Shown: positions 36,346 to 46,710 of the stretch, one piece after another
Position numbering within the stretch: position 1 is the stretch's first letter
How the letters are laid out: each line of letters opens with the position of its first letter
NCBI GenBank assembly: GCA_029237695.1
Contig: CM055279.1
Span: forward strand, 55,997,530-56,061,529
DNA: 64,000 nucleotides
Source: Conchocele bisecta
Taxonomy: Eukaryota > Mollusca > Bivalvia > Lucinida > Thyasiridae
Reading direction: 5' to 3'
Position numbers and translations under genes: made by a program
The notes under the pieces: generated by a model
Database searches by the model: none
What the model was told of the DNA's origin: nothing
What the model saw: the letters and a program-made list of their open reading frames with translations, nothing else

Positions 36346-36610
36346 TGCGAAGTTTCAGGTCACACTGACTAAGGGCTGTTGAGATAGAGTTTAAAATATT
36401 CAACGTGAACCAGAATGATTGGTCAATTGTAATTACACAATATCAAATATGAACAAGAATTCCGCCACAGAAGTGGCGTCGCGCCTGCCGAGGCATTTTA
36501 CCATAACATGATGATGGGCATGTGCTAAAGTAAGCATCACAAAAAACGTCAGAGAAGTACATGCTTAAAACACGAAAAAGGTCAAGTGTTTCCACAACCA
36601 TGTGAAGATA

Positions 36611-37110
36611 AACAAGAGGGCCATGATGGCCCTAATTCATGAACTCCATGAACACCAGAGTGATCGCTTCGTTGATATCTTCAATTTGATATATGACATG
36701 ACCATATTTGGTCAAAAATAAAATTTGACCCAAATTTGACCCCACTGGCCACGCCCATTTTTGACCACGGGGTCACCATTTTAACAACTTTGAAAGAGCA
36801 TTGTACATCGATCATTCCTACCGAGTTTAGTCGAAATCCGGTTGGCGGTTCTTGAGAAGAAGATTTTTGAAGAATTTGTGCTATTTTCAGACAGCGGCCA
36901 TCTTGGATTACGTAATGACGTCATTTTAACAATTTTATAATCCCCCTCCCTAAGGACCATGACCATGAAGTTTGGTGACTATAGGCCCAATGGTTACCGA
37001 GGAGTCGATGTTTGAAAATGTTCACGGACGACGACGGACGATGACGACGGACAACGGACACATTGCGGTAACAATAGCTCACATGAGCTTCGCTCAGGTG
37101 AGCTAAAAAA
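36611..37110 (+). mobile_element. Family-A element, one-monomer short form
   Basis: 5' end aacaagagggccatgatggc intact, but the following gctcacctga word is lost (attcatgaactcc). It has a single monomer, a GGAC/GACGAC tract and a complete 3' hairpin (agctcacatgagcttcgctc-aggtgagct) with aaaaaa. Confidence 0.85.
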
Positions 37111-38778
37111 GGTCAAGGTCATGTTAATGATGGCATGAGTGTGTTCCAAATGCTTACATGTACATTGTATCAAGTGACCAAATATTGAAGCAATTCATCA
37201 AGTAATATTAATGTTATGCCATGATGAAGAAAACAGTGTGTTCCAAATGCTCATATTCATCAAGTATCCAAATATGGAAGCAATCTGTCAAGTAATATTA
37301 AAATTATATCATGATGCAGAACTTTTTGATGCAAAAAAATGTGTTCTGCAAAAATGTGAAGGTAAAAAAGGTCGGTCAACAGGGCTTAAGGTCGGTCAAC
37401 AGGGCTTCTAAATAATTTCAGTTTGTCGGTTCTGGACCGAATTTTGAATTCCCAGACCGATTGAGATTTGCAAACTATCCTTAATATTCGGTCTGAAAAT
37501 AATGCCAATCCGGCTGACATTTCGGTATAAACCGTGTAAATGTACCGATTTTTACACCAAGTAATGTCCATTTTATGACACATATCCGGGGCATATCCGT
37601 GTTAAAACATTGTCGGGTAATAAATCCGCCTTTCAACACATTTCCCCCAGTATTGATTTTTCATAACACGCACGTGGTAATTGCGACAAGTATAAATAGA
37701 CAGGCTTTAGCATAACAATACATGATTTGTGACTCGCCATTTCTGTGGATTTTAAAACAAGAGGGCCATGATGGCCCTAATTCGCTCACCTGACTCCATG
37801 AAGACCAGAGGAGAATGTGACATTGAATGTTAATGTGTTTTAAAAAAAATTGTGCTATTTTTAGACGGCGGTCATCTTGGATTAAGCGAGGACTCTCATT
37901 TTAACAAATCTGAAAATGCTTCACCCAAGGATCGGAACTTCCTATGAAGTTTGGCCAGCATCGGCCATGTGGTTCCTGAGAAAAAGACTTTCAAAATTTC
38001 AAATAAATGGACCTTTTGGCAGCCATCATGGATGACATAATCATCCGATTCCGACAAATATTGCGCCAGAGCAATCGCCTCATCGATACCTTCAATTTGA
38101 TATATGTATGACATGAGCATATTCGGTCAAAAATAAAATTTGACCCCACGGGCCATGCCCATTTTTGACCCCGGGGTCACCATTTTCACAACTTTAAAAG
38201 AGCATTGTACATCGATCATTCCTACCAAGTTTTGTCGAAATCCGGCCAGTGGTTCATGAGAAAAAGATTTTTTTAAGAATTTGTGCTATTTTTAGACGGC
38301 GTCCATCTTGGATTAGCGATGACCTCCATTATAACAAATCTGAAAAGGCTTCACCCATGGACCATAACTGTGAAGTTTGGCTACCATGGGCCAAGCGGAT
38401 CATGTGAAGTAGAATTTTTAAATCCCTAATAAAAGAACGACCTTTTGACCTTTCGGCGGCTATCTTGGATAACATAACCATCAGATTTCGACAAAACATT
38501 CACCAGAGTGATCGCCTCATTGATACCTTCGATTTGATATATAACATGACCATATTCGGTCACAAATAAAATTTGACCCCAATTTGACCCCACGGGCCAC
38601 GCCCATTTTTGACCCCGGGGTCACCATTTTAACAATTTTGAAAGAGCATTGTACATTGATCATTACTACCAAGTTTCGTCGAAATTGGCTGGCGGTTCAT
38701 GAGAAGATTTTTTAAGAATTTATGCTATTTTTAGACGGCGGCCATCTTGGATTAGCGATGACCTCCATTTTAATAAAT

Positions 38779-39340
38779 CTGAAAAGGCTTCACCCATGGA
38801 CCATAACTTTTAAGTTTGGCTACCATGGGCCAAGCGGTTCATGTGAAGAAGAATTTTGAAATCTCTAATAAAAGAATGACCTTTTGACCTTTCGGGGGCA
38901 ATCTTGGATGACATAACCATCAGATTTCGACAAAAAAATGCACCAGAGTTATCGCCTCTTTGATACCTTCAATTCGATATATGACTTGACCATATTCGGT
39001 CAAAAATAAAATTTGACCCAAATTTGACCCCACAGGCCACGCCCATTTTTGACCCCGGGGGTCACAAATGGGCGTGGCTCCTGTGGGGTCAAATTTGGGT
39101 CAAATTTTATTTTTGACCGAATATGGTCAAGTCATATATCGAATTGAAGGTATCAAAGAGGCGATAACTCTGGTGCATTTTTTTGTCGAAATCTGATGGT
39201 TATGTCATCCAAGATTGATGCCCCCGAAAGGTCAAAAGGTCATTCTTTTATTAGAGATTTCAAAATTCTTCTTCACATGAACCGCTTGGCCCATGGTAGC
39301 CAAACTTAAAAGTTATGGTCCATGGGTGAAGCCTTTTCAG
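38779..39340. repeat. Large near-perfect palindrome
   Basis: The left arm 38779-39057 and right arm 39060-39340 are reverse complements over about 280 bp. Private variants are shared by both arms (gaatgacc, gagttatcgcc, acttgacc, cgggggca). They differ by two small indels (2 and 3 nt). The centre gaccccgggggtc is itself palindromic. Confidence 0.93.
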
Positions 39341-39791
39341 CAAGGCCACGCCCATTTTTGACCCCGGGGTCACTATTTTAACAACTTTGAAAGAGCATTG
39401 TACATTGATCATTACTACCAGGTTTCGTCGAAATCCGGCTAGCGGTTCATGAGAAGAAGATTTTTTAAGAATTTATGCTATTTTTAGACGGCGGCCATCT
39501 TGGATTAGCGATGACCTCCATTTTAACAAATCTGAAAAGGCTTCACCCATGGACCATAACTTTTAAGTTTGGCTACCATGGGCCAAGCGATTCATGTGAA
39601 GAAGAATTTTGAAATCTCTAATAAAAGAACGACCTTTTGACCTTTCGGCGGCCATCTTGGATGACATAACTATCAGATTTCGAAAAAAAATACACCAGAG
39701 TGATCGCCTCTTTGATACCTTCAATTCGATATATGACATGAAATAAAATTTGACCCCAATTTGACCCCACGAGCCACGCCCAGTTTTGACC

Positions 39792-40021
39792 CCAGGGTCA
39801 CCATTTTAACAACTTTGAAAGAGCATTGTACATCGATCATTCCTACCAAGTTTTGTCGAAATGCGGTTGGTGGTTCTTGAGAAGAAGATTTTTGAAGAAT
39901 TTGTGCCCCAGGGTCACCATTTTAACAACTTTGAAAGAGCATTGTACATCGATCATTCCTACCAAGTTTTGTCGAAATCCGGTTGGTGGTTCTCGAGAAG
40001 AAGATTTTTGAAGAATTTGTG
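39792..40021. repeat. Tandem direct duplication of about 115 bp
   Basis: The stretch ccagggtcaccattttaaca ... gaagatttttgaagaatttg-tg appears twice back to back with one or two substitutions (atgcgg/atccgg; cttgag/ctcgag). Confidence 0.9.
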
Positions 40022-40247
40022 CTATTTTTAGACGGCGGCCATCTTGGATTATGCAATGACGTCATTTTAACAATTTTGTAATCCCCCTACCTAAGGACCA
40101 TGATCACGAAGTTTGGTGACTATAGGCCCAATGGTTACTGAGGAGAAGACGTTTGAAAATGTTCACGGACGACGACGGACGACAACGGACGACGGACACA
40201 TTGCGGTAACAATAGCTCACATGAGCTTCGCTCAGGTGAGCTAATAA

Positions 40248-41778
40248 AACAAGAGGGCCATGATGGCCCTAATTCGCTCACCTGACTCCATGAACACCAG
40301 AGGAGAATGTGACATTGAGTTCATATGTGTTTTAAAAAAATTGTGCTATTTTTAGATGGCGGTCATCTTGGATTAAGCGAGGACTCATTTTACCAAATCT
40401 GAAAATGCTTCACCCAAGGATCTTAACTTACTATGAAGTTTGGCCAGCATCGGCCATGTGGTTCCTGAGAAAAAGACGTTCAAAATCTTGAATAAATGGA
40501 CCTTTTGGCGGCCATCATGGATGACATAATCATCTGATTCCGACAAATATTGCACCAGAGCAATCGCCTCATCGATACCTTCAATTTGATATATGACATG
40601 AGCATATTCGGTCAAAAATAAAATTTGACCCCAATTTGACCCCACAGGCCACACCCATTTTTGACCCCGGGGTCACCATTTTCACAATTTTGAAAGAGCA
40701 TTGTACATCGATCATTCCTACCAAGTTTCGACGAAATCCGGCTAGCGGTTCATGAGATTTTTTTAAGAATATATGCTATTTTTAGACGGCGGCCATCTTG
40801 AATTAGCGATGACCTCCATTTTAACAAATCTGAAAAGGCTTCACCCATGGACCACAACTTTTAAGTTTGGCTACCATGGGCCAAGCAGTTCATGTGAAGA
40901 AGATTATTGAAATCTCTAATAAAAGAACGACCTTTTGACCTTTCGGCAGCCATCTTGGATGACATAACCATCCGATTTCGACAAAAAAATCACCAGAGTG
41001 ATCGCCTCACTGATACCTTCGATTTGATATATAACATGACCATATTTGGTCAAAAATAAAATTTGACCCCAATTTGACGCCACGGGCCACGCCCATTTTT
41101 TACCCCGGGGTCACCATTTTAACAACTTTGAAACAGCATTGTACATCAATCATTCCTACCAAATTTCGTCGAAATCCGGCTGGCGGTTCATGAGAAGAAG
41201 ATTTTTTAAGAATTTATGCTATTTTTAGACGTGGGCCATCTTGGATTAGCGATGACCTCCATTTTAAAAAATCTGAAAAGGCTTCACCCATGTACCATAA
41301 CTTTTAAGTTTGGCTACCATGGGCCAAGCAGTTCATGTGAAGAAGAATTTTGAAATCTCTAATAAAAGAACGACCTTTTGATCTTTCGGCGGCCATCTTG
41401 GATGACATAACCATCCGATTTCGACAAAAAATGCACCAGAGTGATCGCACATTTTTGACCCCGGGGCCACAATTTTAACAACTTTGAAAGAGCATTGTAC
41501 ATCGATCATTCCTACCAAGTTTTGTCGAAATCCTGTTGGCGGTTCTTGAGAAGAAGATTTTTTAAGAATTTGTGCTATTTTTAGACGGCGGCCATCTTGG
41601 ATTACATAATGACGTCATTTTAACAATTTTGTAATCCCCCTACCTAAGGACCATGACCATGAAGTTTGGTGACTGTAGGCCCAATGGTTACCGAGGAGAA
41701 GACGTTTGAAAATGTTCACGGACGACGGACACATTGCGGTAACAATAGCTCACGAGCTTCGCTAAGGTGAGCTAATAA
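40248..41778 (+). mobile_element. Family-A element, second of the head-to-tail pair
   Basis: Complete 5' end (aacaagagggccatgatggc). Three to four monomers, one shortened at about 41448. Short gacgacgg tract. The 3' hairpin is slightly decayed (agctcacgagcttcgctaag-gtgagct), then aataaa. hAT sequence resumes with gaaactaaaggacacgg. Confidence 0.88.
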
Positions 41779-42019
41779 AGAAACTAAAGGACACGGACTA
41801 TTCCATATCAAGTTTGTAACTGTTACATTACGCTGTATTAGGGGTCATTAGTGGTATAAATAAAGTAGGCCTACATACGAATGGCGTAGATCCTGATGAG
41901 ACTTAGACGGCGAATAGCCGGCTCATCAGTTTGCAAACATTTTGATAAAGGACAAAGGTACGTCTGCCATGTTAAAAGCGTTTATCTGCAATCCAAAAAT
42001 AATACATTCAGCATTATGA

Positions 42020-43060
42020 TTCGTCTATAGAGCTGTCGTTTTGCCATGTTTCCGTCTTGCGAAAACATGCGAATCGTCTCTTAAAAGACATGAGAATCGT
42101 CTCGAGTTTTTCGCCATCTCGCCGTCCGCTTTTGGAAATATATTTTGCGGTATCCCACGACTTATAAACCGCAGGGCGACTTACCCTGTGTTACAGACAG
42201 AAAATTTGGTTTTGTTCATGCGTGTTGATGCGAGATCGCGCGGAGTGGTTGCGAAAACGCAAGATTGAATATGATATAATCACAGGTTTTCGTCTCGCAA
42301 TCTGGCGATCATACTTCGCATTTCCGGATTAACCTATGCGCGATATCGCGAGAATGCGAGATTGTAACATGTCCCAAACAGGACACGTAAAATAGACTTA
42401 GGAAACGATTATCATGTGCTGCTGAAACATGTTTTTATTAAGAAGTAGGACAAATGTGGACAAACACCAATATTTCTTGACAAAAAAACAACAACAGCAT
42501 AGTTTGACAAAAACATGATAATCGTCGTCTTAGGAGAAGATTCTAATATCCTACCAATACATGTTTATTGGGGAAAAACATATTTTGATATGTGTTATTG
42601 GTCGCATCGTCGGTTTTTGCCTTACTTTTTTGTCAGGGATTCTGCACCTCCGACTTTTAACTTTCGACGACATAAATTTATGGAATAATTATGTACAAAA
42701 GTTAATTCCAGAGCCAGATCTTACTAAATAAAGTTCTATGTTATTCCATGTGTGATAGTGTCGCGAAATGGATGTGTAAATGTGTGTCTGTTGACATCGC
42801 GTCGGCGTCTATCAAAGGTCAGATCGGCACGACTTTGTAACCTTTGATGTCTCACCTTCCACCGGGCGTATTGGATATGCGACTAGCAAAGACCAAAACG
42901 TGTTCACCACCAGTAATAAAATAAAAACATGAGATTGTAAGACGATTCTCATATGCTGCCAAAACATGTTTATCAGATAAAACATATTTTGACAAAACAT
43001 GAGAATGTTTATTAGAATTTTGACAAAACATGAGAATCGGCTCCTAAAACATGTGAATCG
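42020..43060. repeat. Dispersed repeat with aaacatgagaatcgtctcct motifs, copy 1
   Basis: Repeated (a)catgagaatcgtctc and gcgaaaacgc(a/g)aga words, and a block cgagattgtaacatgtccca ... acatgtttttattaagaa that matches 48230-48350. It lies inside the hAT at 37400-43139, while copy 2 lies inside the pogo-like element at 48128. Confidence 0.7.
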
Positions 43061-43549
43061 TTGGTGTCCTCGACCTATACAGACGAGTGTCCGACAGTTA
43101 CGTCTGGACCGATTGGATTCTGAAATTTTAGAAGCCCCGTCGGTCAATGATGACGAAGCTTGTACAAACATTTTGAAATTTTGGACGACGACGGAAAAAG
43201 CTGCGACTATAGTCACACCTTCTGCTAAAGCAGGCGCGACAAAAATCACACCATATAAAATCTAAGTTTTACCAGTCTGTGTTTTACAGATTTATGTATC
43301 CATCCATACAATGGCGGTGGGGAATCCAAATTTATCCCAAATTATTTTTGTACATTTTCGGTTATCCATTCTACAATCTAGACCTGAACGATCAAACACA
43401 GAAAACGAGAATAAATCAACGACAGACGAAAATGACTAGGGCTGAAACAAATTCCACAAAATATCCCACACTCCAAGATCAATCGAATGATCTGTTCAAA
43501 CTTAAAAGGCCAGTACCAGCCGAGTATTCTACGTATTCCAGTGTGCACA

Positions 43550-43762
43550 TACGTCAGAAAGGTCAAGGCCATGTTAATGGTTGAGTGAATGTGTTGCATA
43601 TGCATCAAGTGTGCAAATAGCCATATAGTAATATTAAAGTTATGCCATGATGTAGAAAGATTTACAATGTTTTTGACCCCAATGACCATGGACATGCACA
43701 CAGACAGATGGATGGAACCTCAATAGCAAAGCAATATGCCCTATGTGCTATTGCATAAAACC
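43550..43762 (+). mobile_element. Helentron-like 3' part
   Basis: One monomer (aaaggtcaaggccatgttaa, attaaagttatgccatgatg), then acagacagatggatgg, then hairpin gcaatatgccctatgtgcta-ttgc and ataaaacc. The adjacent ataaaacc is the hAT target duplication. 43248-43549 shows nothing recognisable. Confidence 0.65.
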
Positions 43763-44666
43763 TAGTGGTGGACCGATAGTATCGATGCATCGGTAGATCA
43801 CGATACATATCTTCACGATACATGTATCGCGATACACTGCCAACTATCGATAGTTGACGATAGCTACATTGTAATTATTAACACATTTTCAATGATCGTG
43901 TTTTTGGTGCTAGAAAGAGGTAAATATTTGAAGTGATTTTTATAGGAACCTCTGGATTCGACATCCTAGGACATCGACAGTTTCTTTAACAATCATTAAT
44001 GTGCACAAAAAACACTTTATTGAACCGTTCGCTTGTGCGCAGTTGATGGCATTTTTTTAGTAACCTCATATCAAACCGGAAGTTCGGAACACGAGCCGCG
44101 TCATGGTTTTCGCGACCATTTTATTTCACTTCCACATCAAAAAAGAAGGTGTTACAGTAGAACTGGCCGTTTTTGGTGTAAAATTAAAGTGCAAAATTGT
44201 TGTTTAATGATGCCTCTGTGTGTTTGTGGGTCCTTGTAGATTCATTTTGAATATATGTTCAAATTCAACTCCAAATCACAATGTTATTATCAATCAAATT
44301 GAGCTGCATCATTATTATTGAGTATTGTGTATTTAGCGATCTTTTTTTGAGACACTAGACTTTCAATCCTCCCTACCCAAGAGCCCTCCACCCCCTTTTT
44401 TTATTATTTGAAAACCGTCTGGAGGCCAATTAATTATGCAATATAACTAATTGATCTATTTTGTATTAAAGAAAAACGAGTAGAACATGCATACAACTAA
44501 TTATAAACAGTGTTAAACACCACACAACAACTATGTATGGTACACAACTTTGGCTGCACAGTACAAAAGCAGTGTAACTGGTTATCAGAGAAATCCGCGA
44601 TACTATCGTGATACATATCGTCATATGTCCCGACTATCATGATACGTATCGCGATACCCAACACTA
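43763..44666. mobile_element. hAT MITE with TAGTG ends and 8-bp TSD
   Basis: The ends are TAGTGGTGGACCGATAGTAT and ...gatacccaacacta (TAGTGTTGGGTATC inward). Subterminal runs of (a)tatcgcgatac palindromes lie on both sides. The 8-bp duplication ataaaacc is at 43755-43762 and 44667-44674. The element is 904 bp with no transposase. It ends 114 bp from exon 3. Confidence 0.9.
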
Positions 44667-44780
44667 ATAAAACCCCATTCAAGGGCTGTCAGAGTGTACT
44701 AGCAGATGATGGGCCAGACTGGGCACAGTGCTACAAGGTGCTACAAGGCTGGCAGTGTATGGCGCGAGGCCGGCGGGTAC

Positions 44781-44914
44781 CTGGCAGCGCGGAGGTACAT
44801 CATGAGGTCGCCATCGTGCACGCTCTGTGGCTGCCAGCGGAACTCCTCCCAGCCCTCACACTGCTCTGGCATGTCCTTGGGGCGTACATTGGGCCGGTAC
44901 TCAGGCATATGGGC
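44781..44914 (-). CDS. RERE: RERE/atrophin-like exon 3 of 5 (start of ELM2 domain)
   Basis: This 134-nt exon has acceptor gattgtag at 44915 and donor gtaccc at 44780. It enters in phase 0 and encodes 44 full codons plus AG. The N-terminal half ('AHMPEYRPNVRPKDMPEQC') looks like the BAH-ELM2 linker. The second half, 'WEEFRWQPQSVHDGDLMMY' followed by 'LRAA', matches the ELM2 signature (W-x-P...D-x-DL-x-MYLRAAR in RERE). The split Arg codon is completed by the next exon. A hAT MITE ends 114 bp from its 3' side. A 285-bp (GGTT)n/(GGCT)n tract starts about 75 bp upstream of the acceptor in transcript sense. Confidence 0.94.
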
Positions 44915-44987
44915 CTACAATCACAGCTCACTCATTCAGTCATTCATTGGTTGATGGGTAGATTGGTCGGGGGTGGATTGATTGATT

Positions 44988-45141
44988 GGTTAGTTGGTTG
45001 GTTGGTTGGTTGGTTGGTTGGTTGGTTGGTTGGTTGGTTGGTTGGTTGGTTGGTTGGTTGGTTGGTTGATGGGTTGGTTGGTTGGTTGGTTGGTTGGTTG
45101 GTTGGTTGTGGTTGGTTGTGGTTGGTTGTGGTTGGTTGGTT

Positions 45142-45228
<87 letters not shown>

Positions 45229-45276
45229 TTGGCTGGTTGGTGGCTGGTTGGTTGGTTGGTTGGTTGGTTGGTTTTA
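44988..45276. repeat. (GGTT)n then (GGCT)n compound microsatellite
   Basis: ggtt units run from about 44990 to 45140 with small interruptions, then about 26 ggct units to 45230, then mixed ggtt. It is open in several frames only because the unit has no stop codon. It is located about 75 bp upstream of the exon-3 acceptor in transcript sense, where it reads (AACC)n/(AGCC)n. Confidence 0.96.
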
Positions 45277-45299
45277 AACAATCGTTGAAACAGTAAAGA

Positions 45300-46260
45300 A
45301 GTTATAGGAGCATAGAGAAATGTGCACGCATCTACTGAACCAGAAATTTCAAAAGTCATTTGACTTTGTACACGGGGTGGGGCAGGGAATCAAGATATGG
45401 ATGATGAGAAACATGCACTTGAAGTTTCAAGCCAATCGCTCATACAGTAAAAAAGTTATAGGCGACTGGAGAAACTGGCGTACTGAAACGTACACTTATT
45501 TGATCTTGACCATGTGGAAAGCATAGGTGGGTGGGAAATGAAAATGTGTATGATGACAAATGTGCACATGAAGTTATCGCTCACACAGTAAAGAAAGTTA
45601 TAGCAGAATTGACATTTAAAATTGACATTTAAAATCTACTGAAACAAAAACTTATTTGACTTTAAGCATGGGGGAGCATGTTTTCAAGTCAATCGGTCAT
45701 ATAGTAACAAGTTATGGAAGAATGGAAAATTTGATGTACAGACGGATGCCTTTTGCATCTCTATATCCCATTTTGGCTACACGATGGGATAACAAGAAAC
45801 AAGGCAGGGTTCAATCCAAGATCTCAATATCTATAAAATAAATCTATAAAATGTTCATATTTTAACAGGAGTTGTCAGAAGACAATGAAGCGCGCCTGGT
45901 GATGCTTGACCTTGGGATAAGCAGAGAATCATGGAATTGTCCCAGCATGATAGAGGACTCAGAGCAAGGCCTGTGAGAAATATCAACAAGCGGCGTGAAA
46001 GGAAACAGAAACACATTTTTTTTAACACACTAAAATTGTGACCTTGACATTGGAACTATGAGGGTCGAAGCTTTGTGACAGAATGATAGAGAACCATTAG
46101 AAGAAGGCATGTTTGAAATATCGAGAAATGTGGAGAAACAAAATTATTAATTATAACAAATTATCCTCAACGTTACGTTTATGAGTGCACTAAGATTCTG
46201 ACCTTGACTTTGGGGTTAGTGGGGGGTATGACGATAATGGATTTGTCACAGCAGAGACAT
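45300..46260 (+). repeat. Diverged 'gaccttgac' monomers of two Helentron-like families
   Basis: 45300-45680 holds three monomers (agaaatttcaaaagtcattt, gcacttgaagtttcaagcca, cagtaaaaaagttatagg). A 5'-like module aacaggagttgtcagaagac with ttgtc/gacaa hairpin is at 45867, and two to three family-G-like monomers (gaccttgggataagcagaga, ggatttgtcacagcagag) run to 46260. Confidence 0.6.
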
Positions 46261-46264
46261 CATC

Positions 46265-46462
46265 CAAGATATTTTCTGGCAAAATAAACATTCATTCGCA
46301 TTTACCCCTCGTATTAATTGGCATTAGAAGCGCTAAACGTGTTTCATTAAAATACTAACGGACATTACTATTTATTCTCTGCATTTATTTTTTGATCATA
46401 CTTTATAATCTGTCGAAAATATTATTTTTATAGGTGACGCATTTAATTAGTATAAATAATTA
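46265..46462 (+). repeat. Dispersed repeat R, copy 2
   Basis: Matches 10640-10893 (ttttctggcaaaataaacat, ctgtcgaaaatattattttt, aggtgacgcatttaattagt-ataaataattaaac) and stops at the same base, where the family-F element begins. Confidence 0.8.
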
Positions 46463-46535
46463 AACAAAAAATGCGTCTGTCGAACGCGGATGCCACCTGC
46501 AGCATATTTGAGAAACTGTGACAAAGTGGTTAACC

Positions 46536-46708
46536 GACGGACGGACAGACGGACGGACGGACGGACGGACGGACGGACGGACGGACGGACGGACGGACGG
46601 ACGGACGGACGGACGGACGGACGGACGGACGGACGTGCGGATGGACGTACGGACGGACGGACGGACGGACGGACGGACGGACGGACGGACGGACGGACGG
46701 ACGGACGT
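46536..46708. repeat. (GGAC)n microsatellite
   Basis: About 42 ggac units with one short interruption near 46636. A second tract of about 17 units lies at 46877-46946. Confidence 0.97.
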
Positions 46709-46710
46709 TC

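Larger units (their letters stand above)
37756..40247 (+). mobile_element. Family-A element, first of a head-to-tail pair, with internal palindrome
   Basis: The 5' end aacaagagggccatgatggc and gctcacctga are intact. It has five to six monomers, a 560-bp inverted duplication (38779-39340) and a 115-bp direct duplication (39792-40021). It ends with GACGAC repeats and the 3' hairpin ending ctaataaa at 40247. The next element starts at the following base. Confidence 0.9.
37400..43139. mobile_element. hAT transposon (8-bp TSD) carrying two family-A insertions
   Basis: The left end is CAGGGCTTCTAAATAATTTC. The right end, read inward, is CGGGGCTTCTAAAATTTC. An 8-bp target duplication tcggtcaa lies at 37392-37399 and 43140-43147, as expected for hAT. 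A duplicate of tcggtcaacagggctt lies just outside at 37372-37387. Own sequence is 37400-37755 and 41779-43139; the rest is two head-to-tail family-A elements. No transposase frame was found. 41779-43139 includes the aaacatgagaatcgtctcct repeats shared with 48.2-49.2 kb. Confidence 0.85.
37111..43247 (+). mobile_element. Helentron-like element (tagtcgcgcc type) split by a hAT
   Basis: The left part 37111-37399 has two to three monomers (aaggtcaaggtcatgttaat, attgaagcaattcatcaagt). The right part 43140-43247 has gatgacgaagcttgtacaaa, gacgacgacgg, then hairpin gtcacaccttctgct-aaagcaggcgcgac and aaaaa. The 20537-20742 copy reads continuously across the insertion point (ccatgatgacgaagcttg). Confidence 0.75.

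Noticed and set aside
42812..43249. 145-codon minus-strand frame at the hAT right end
   Set aside because: Crosses the transposon boundary (43139) into the host element and its 3' hairpin, so it cannot be a transposase remnant.
44639..45359. Long open frames of 212 and 139 codons (GW-L-V-x or TNQP repeats)
   Set aside because: They are translations of the (GGTT)n/(GGCT)n microsatellite; the unit has no stop codon. Part of the 212-codon frame also overlaps exon 3 in antisense.
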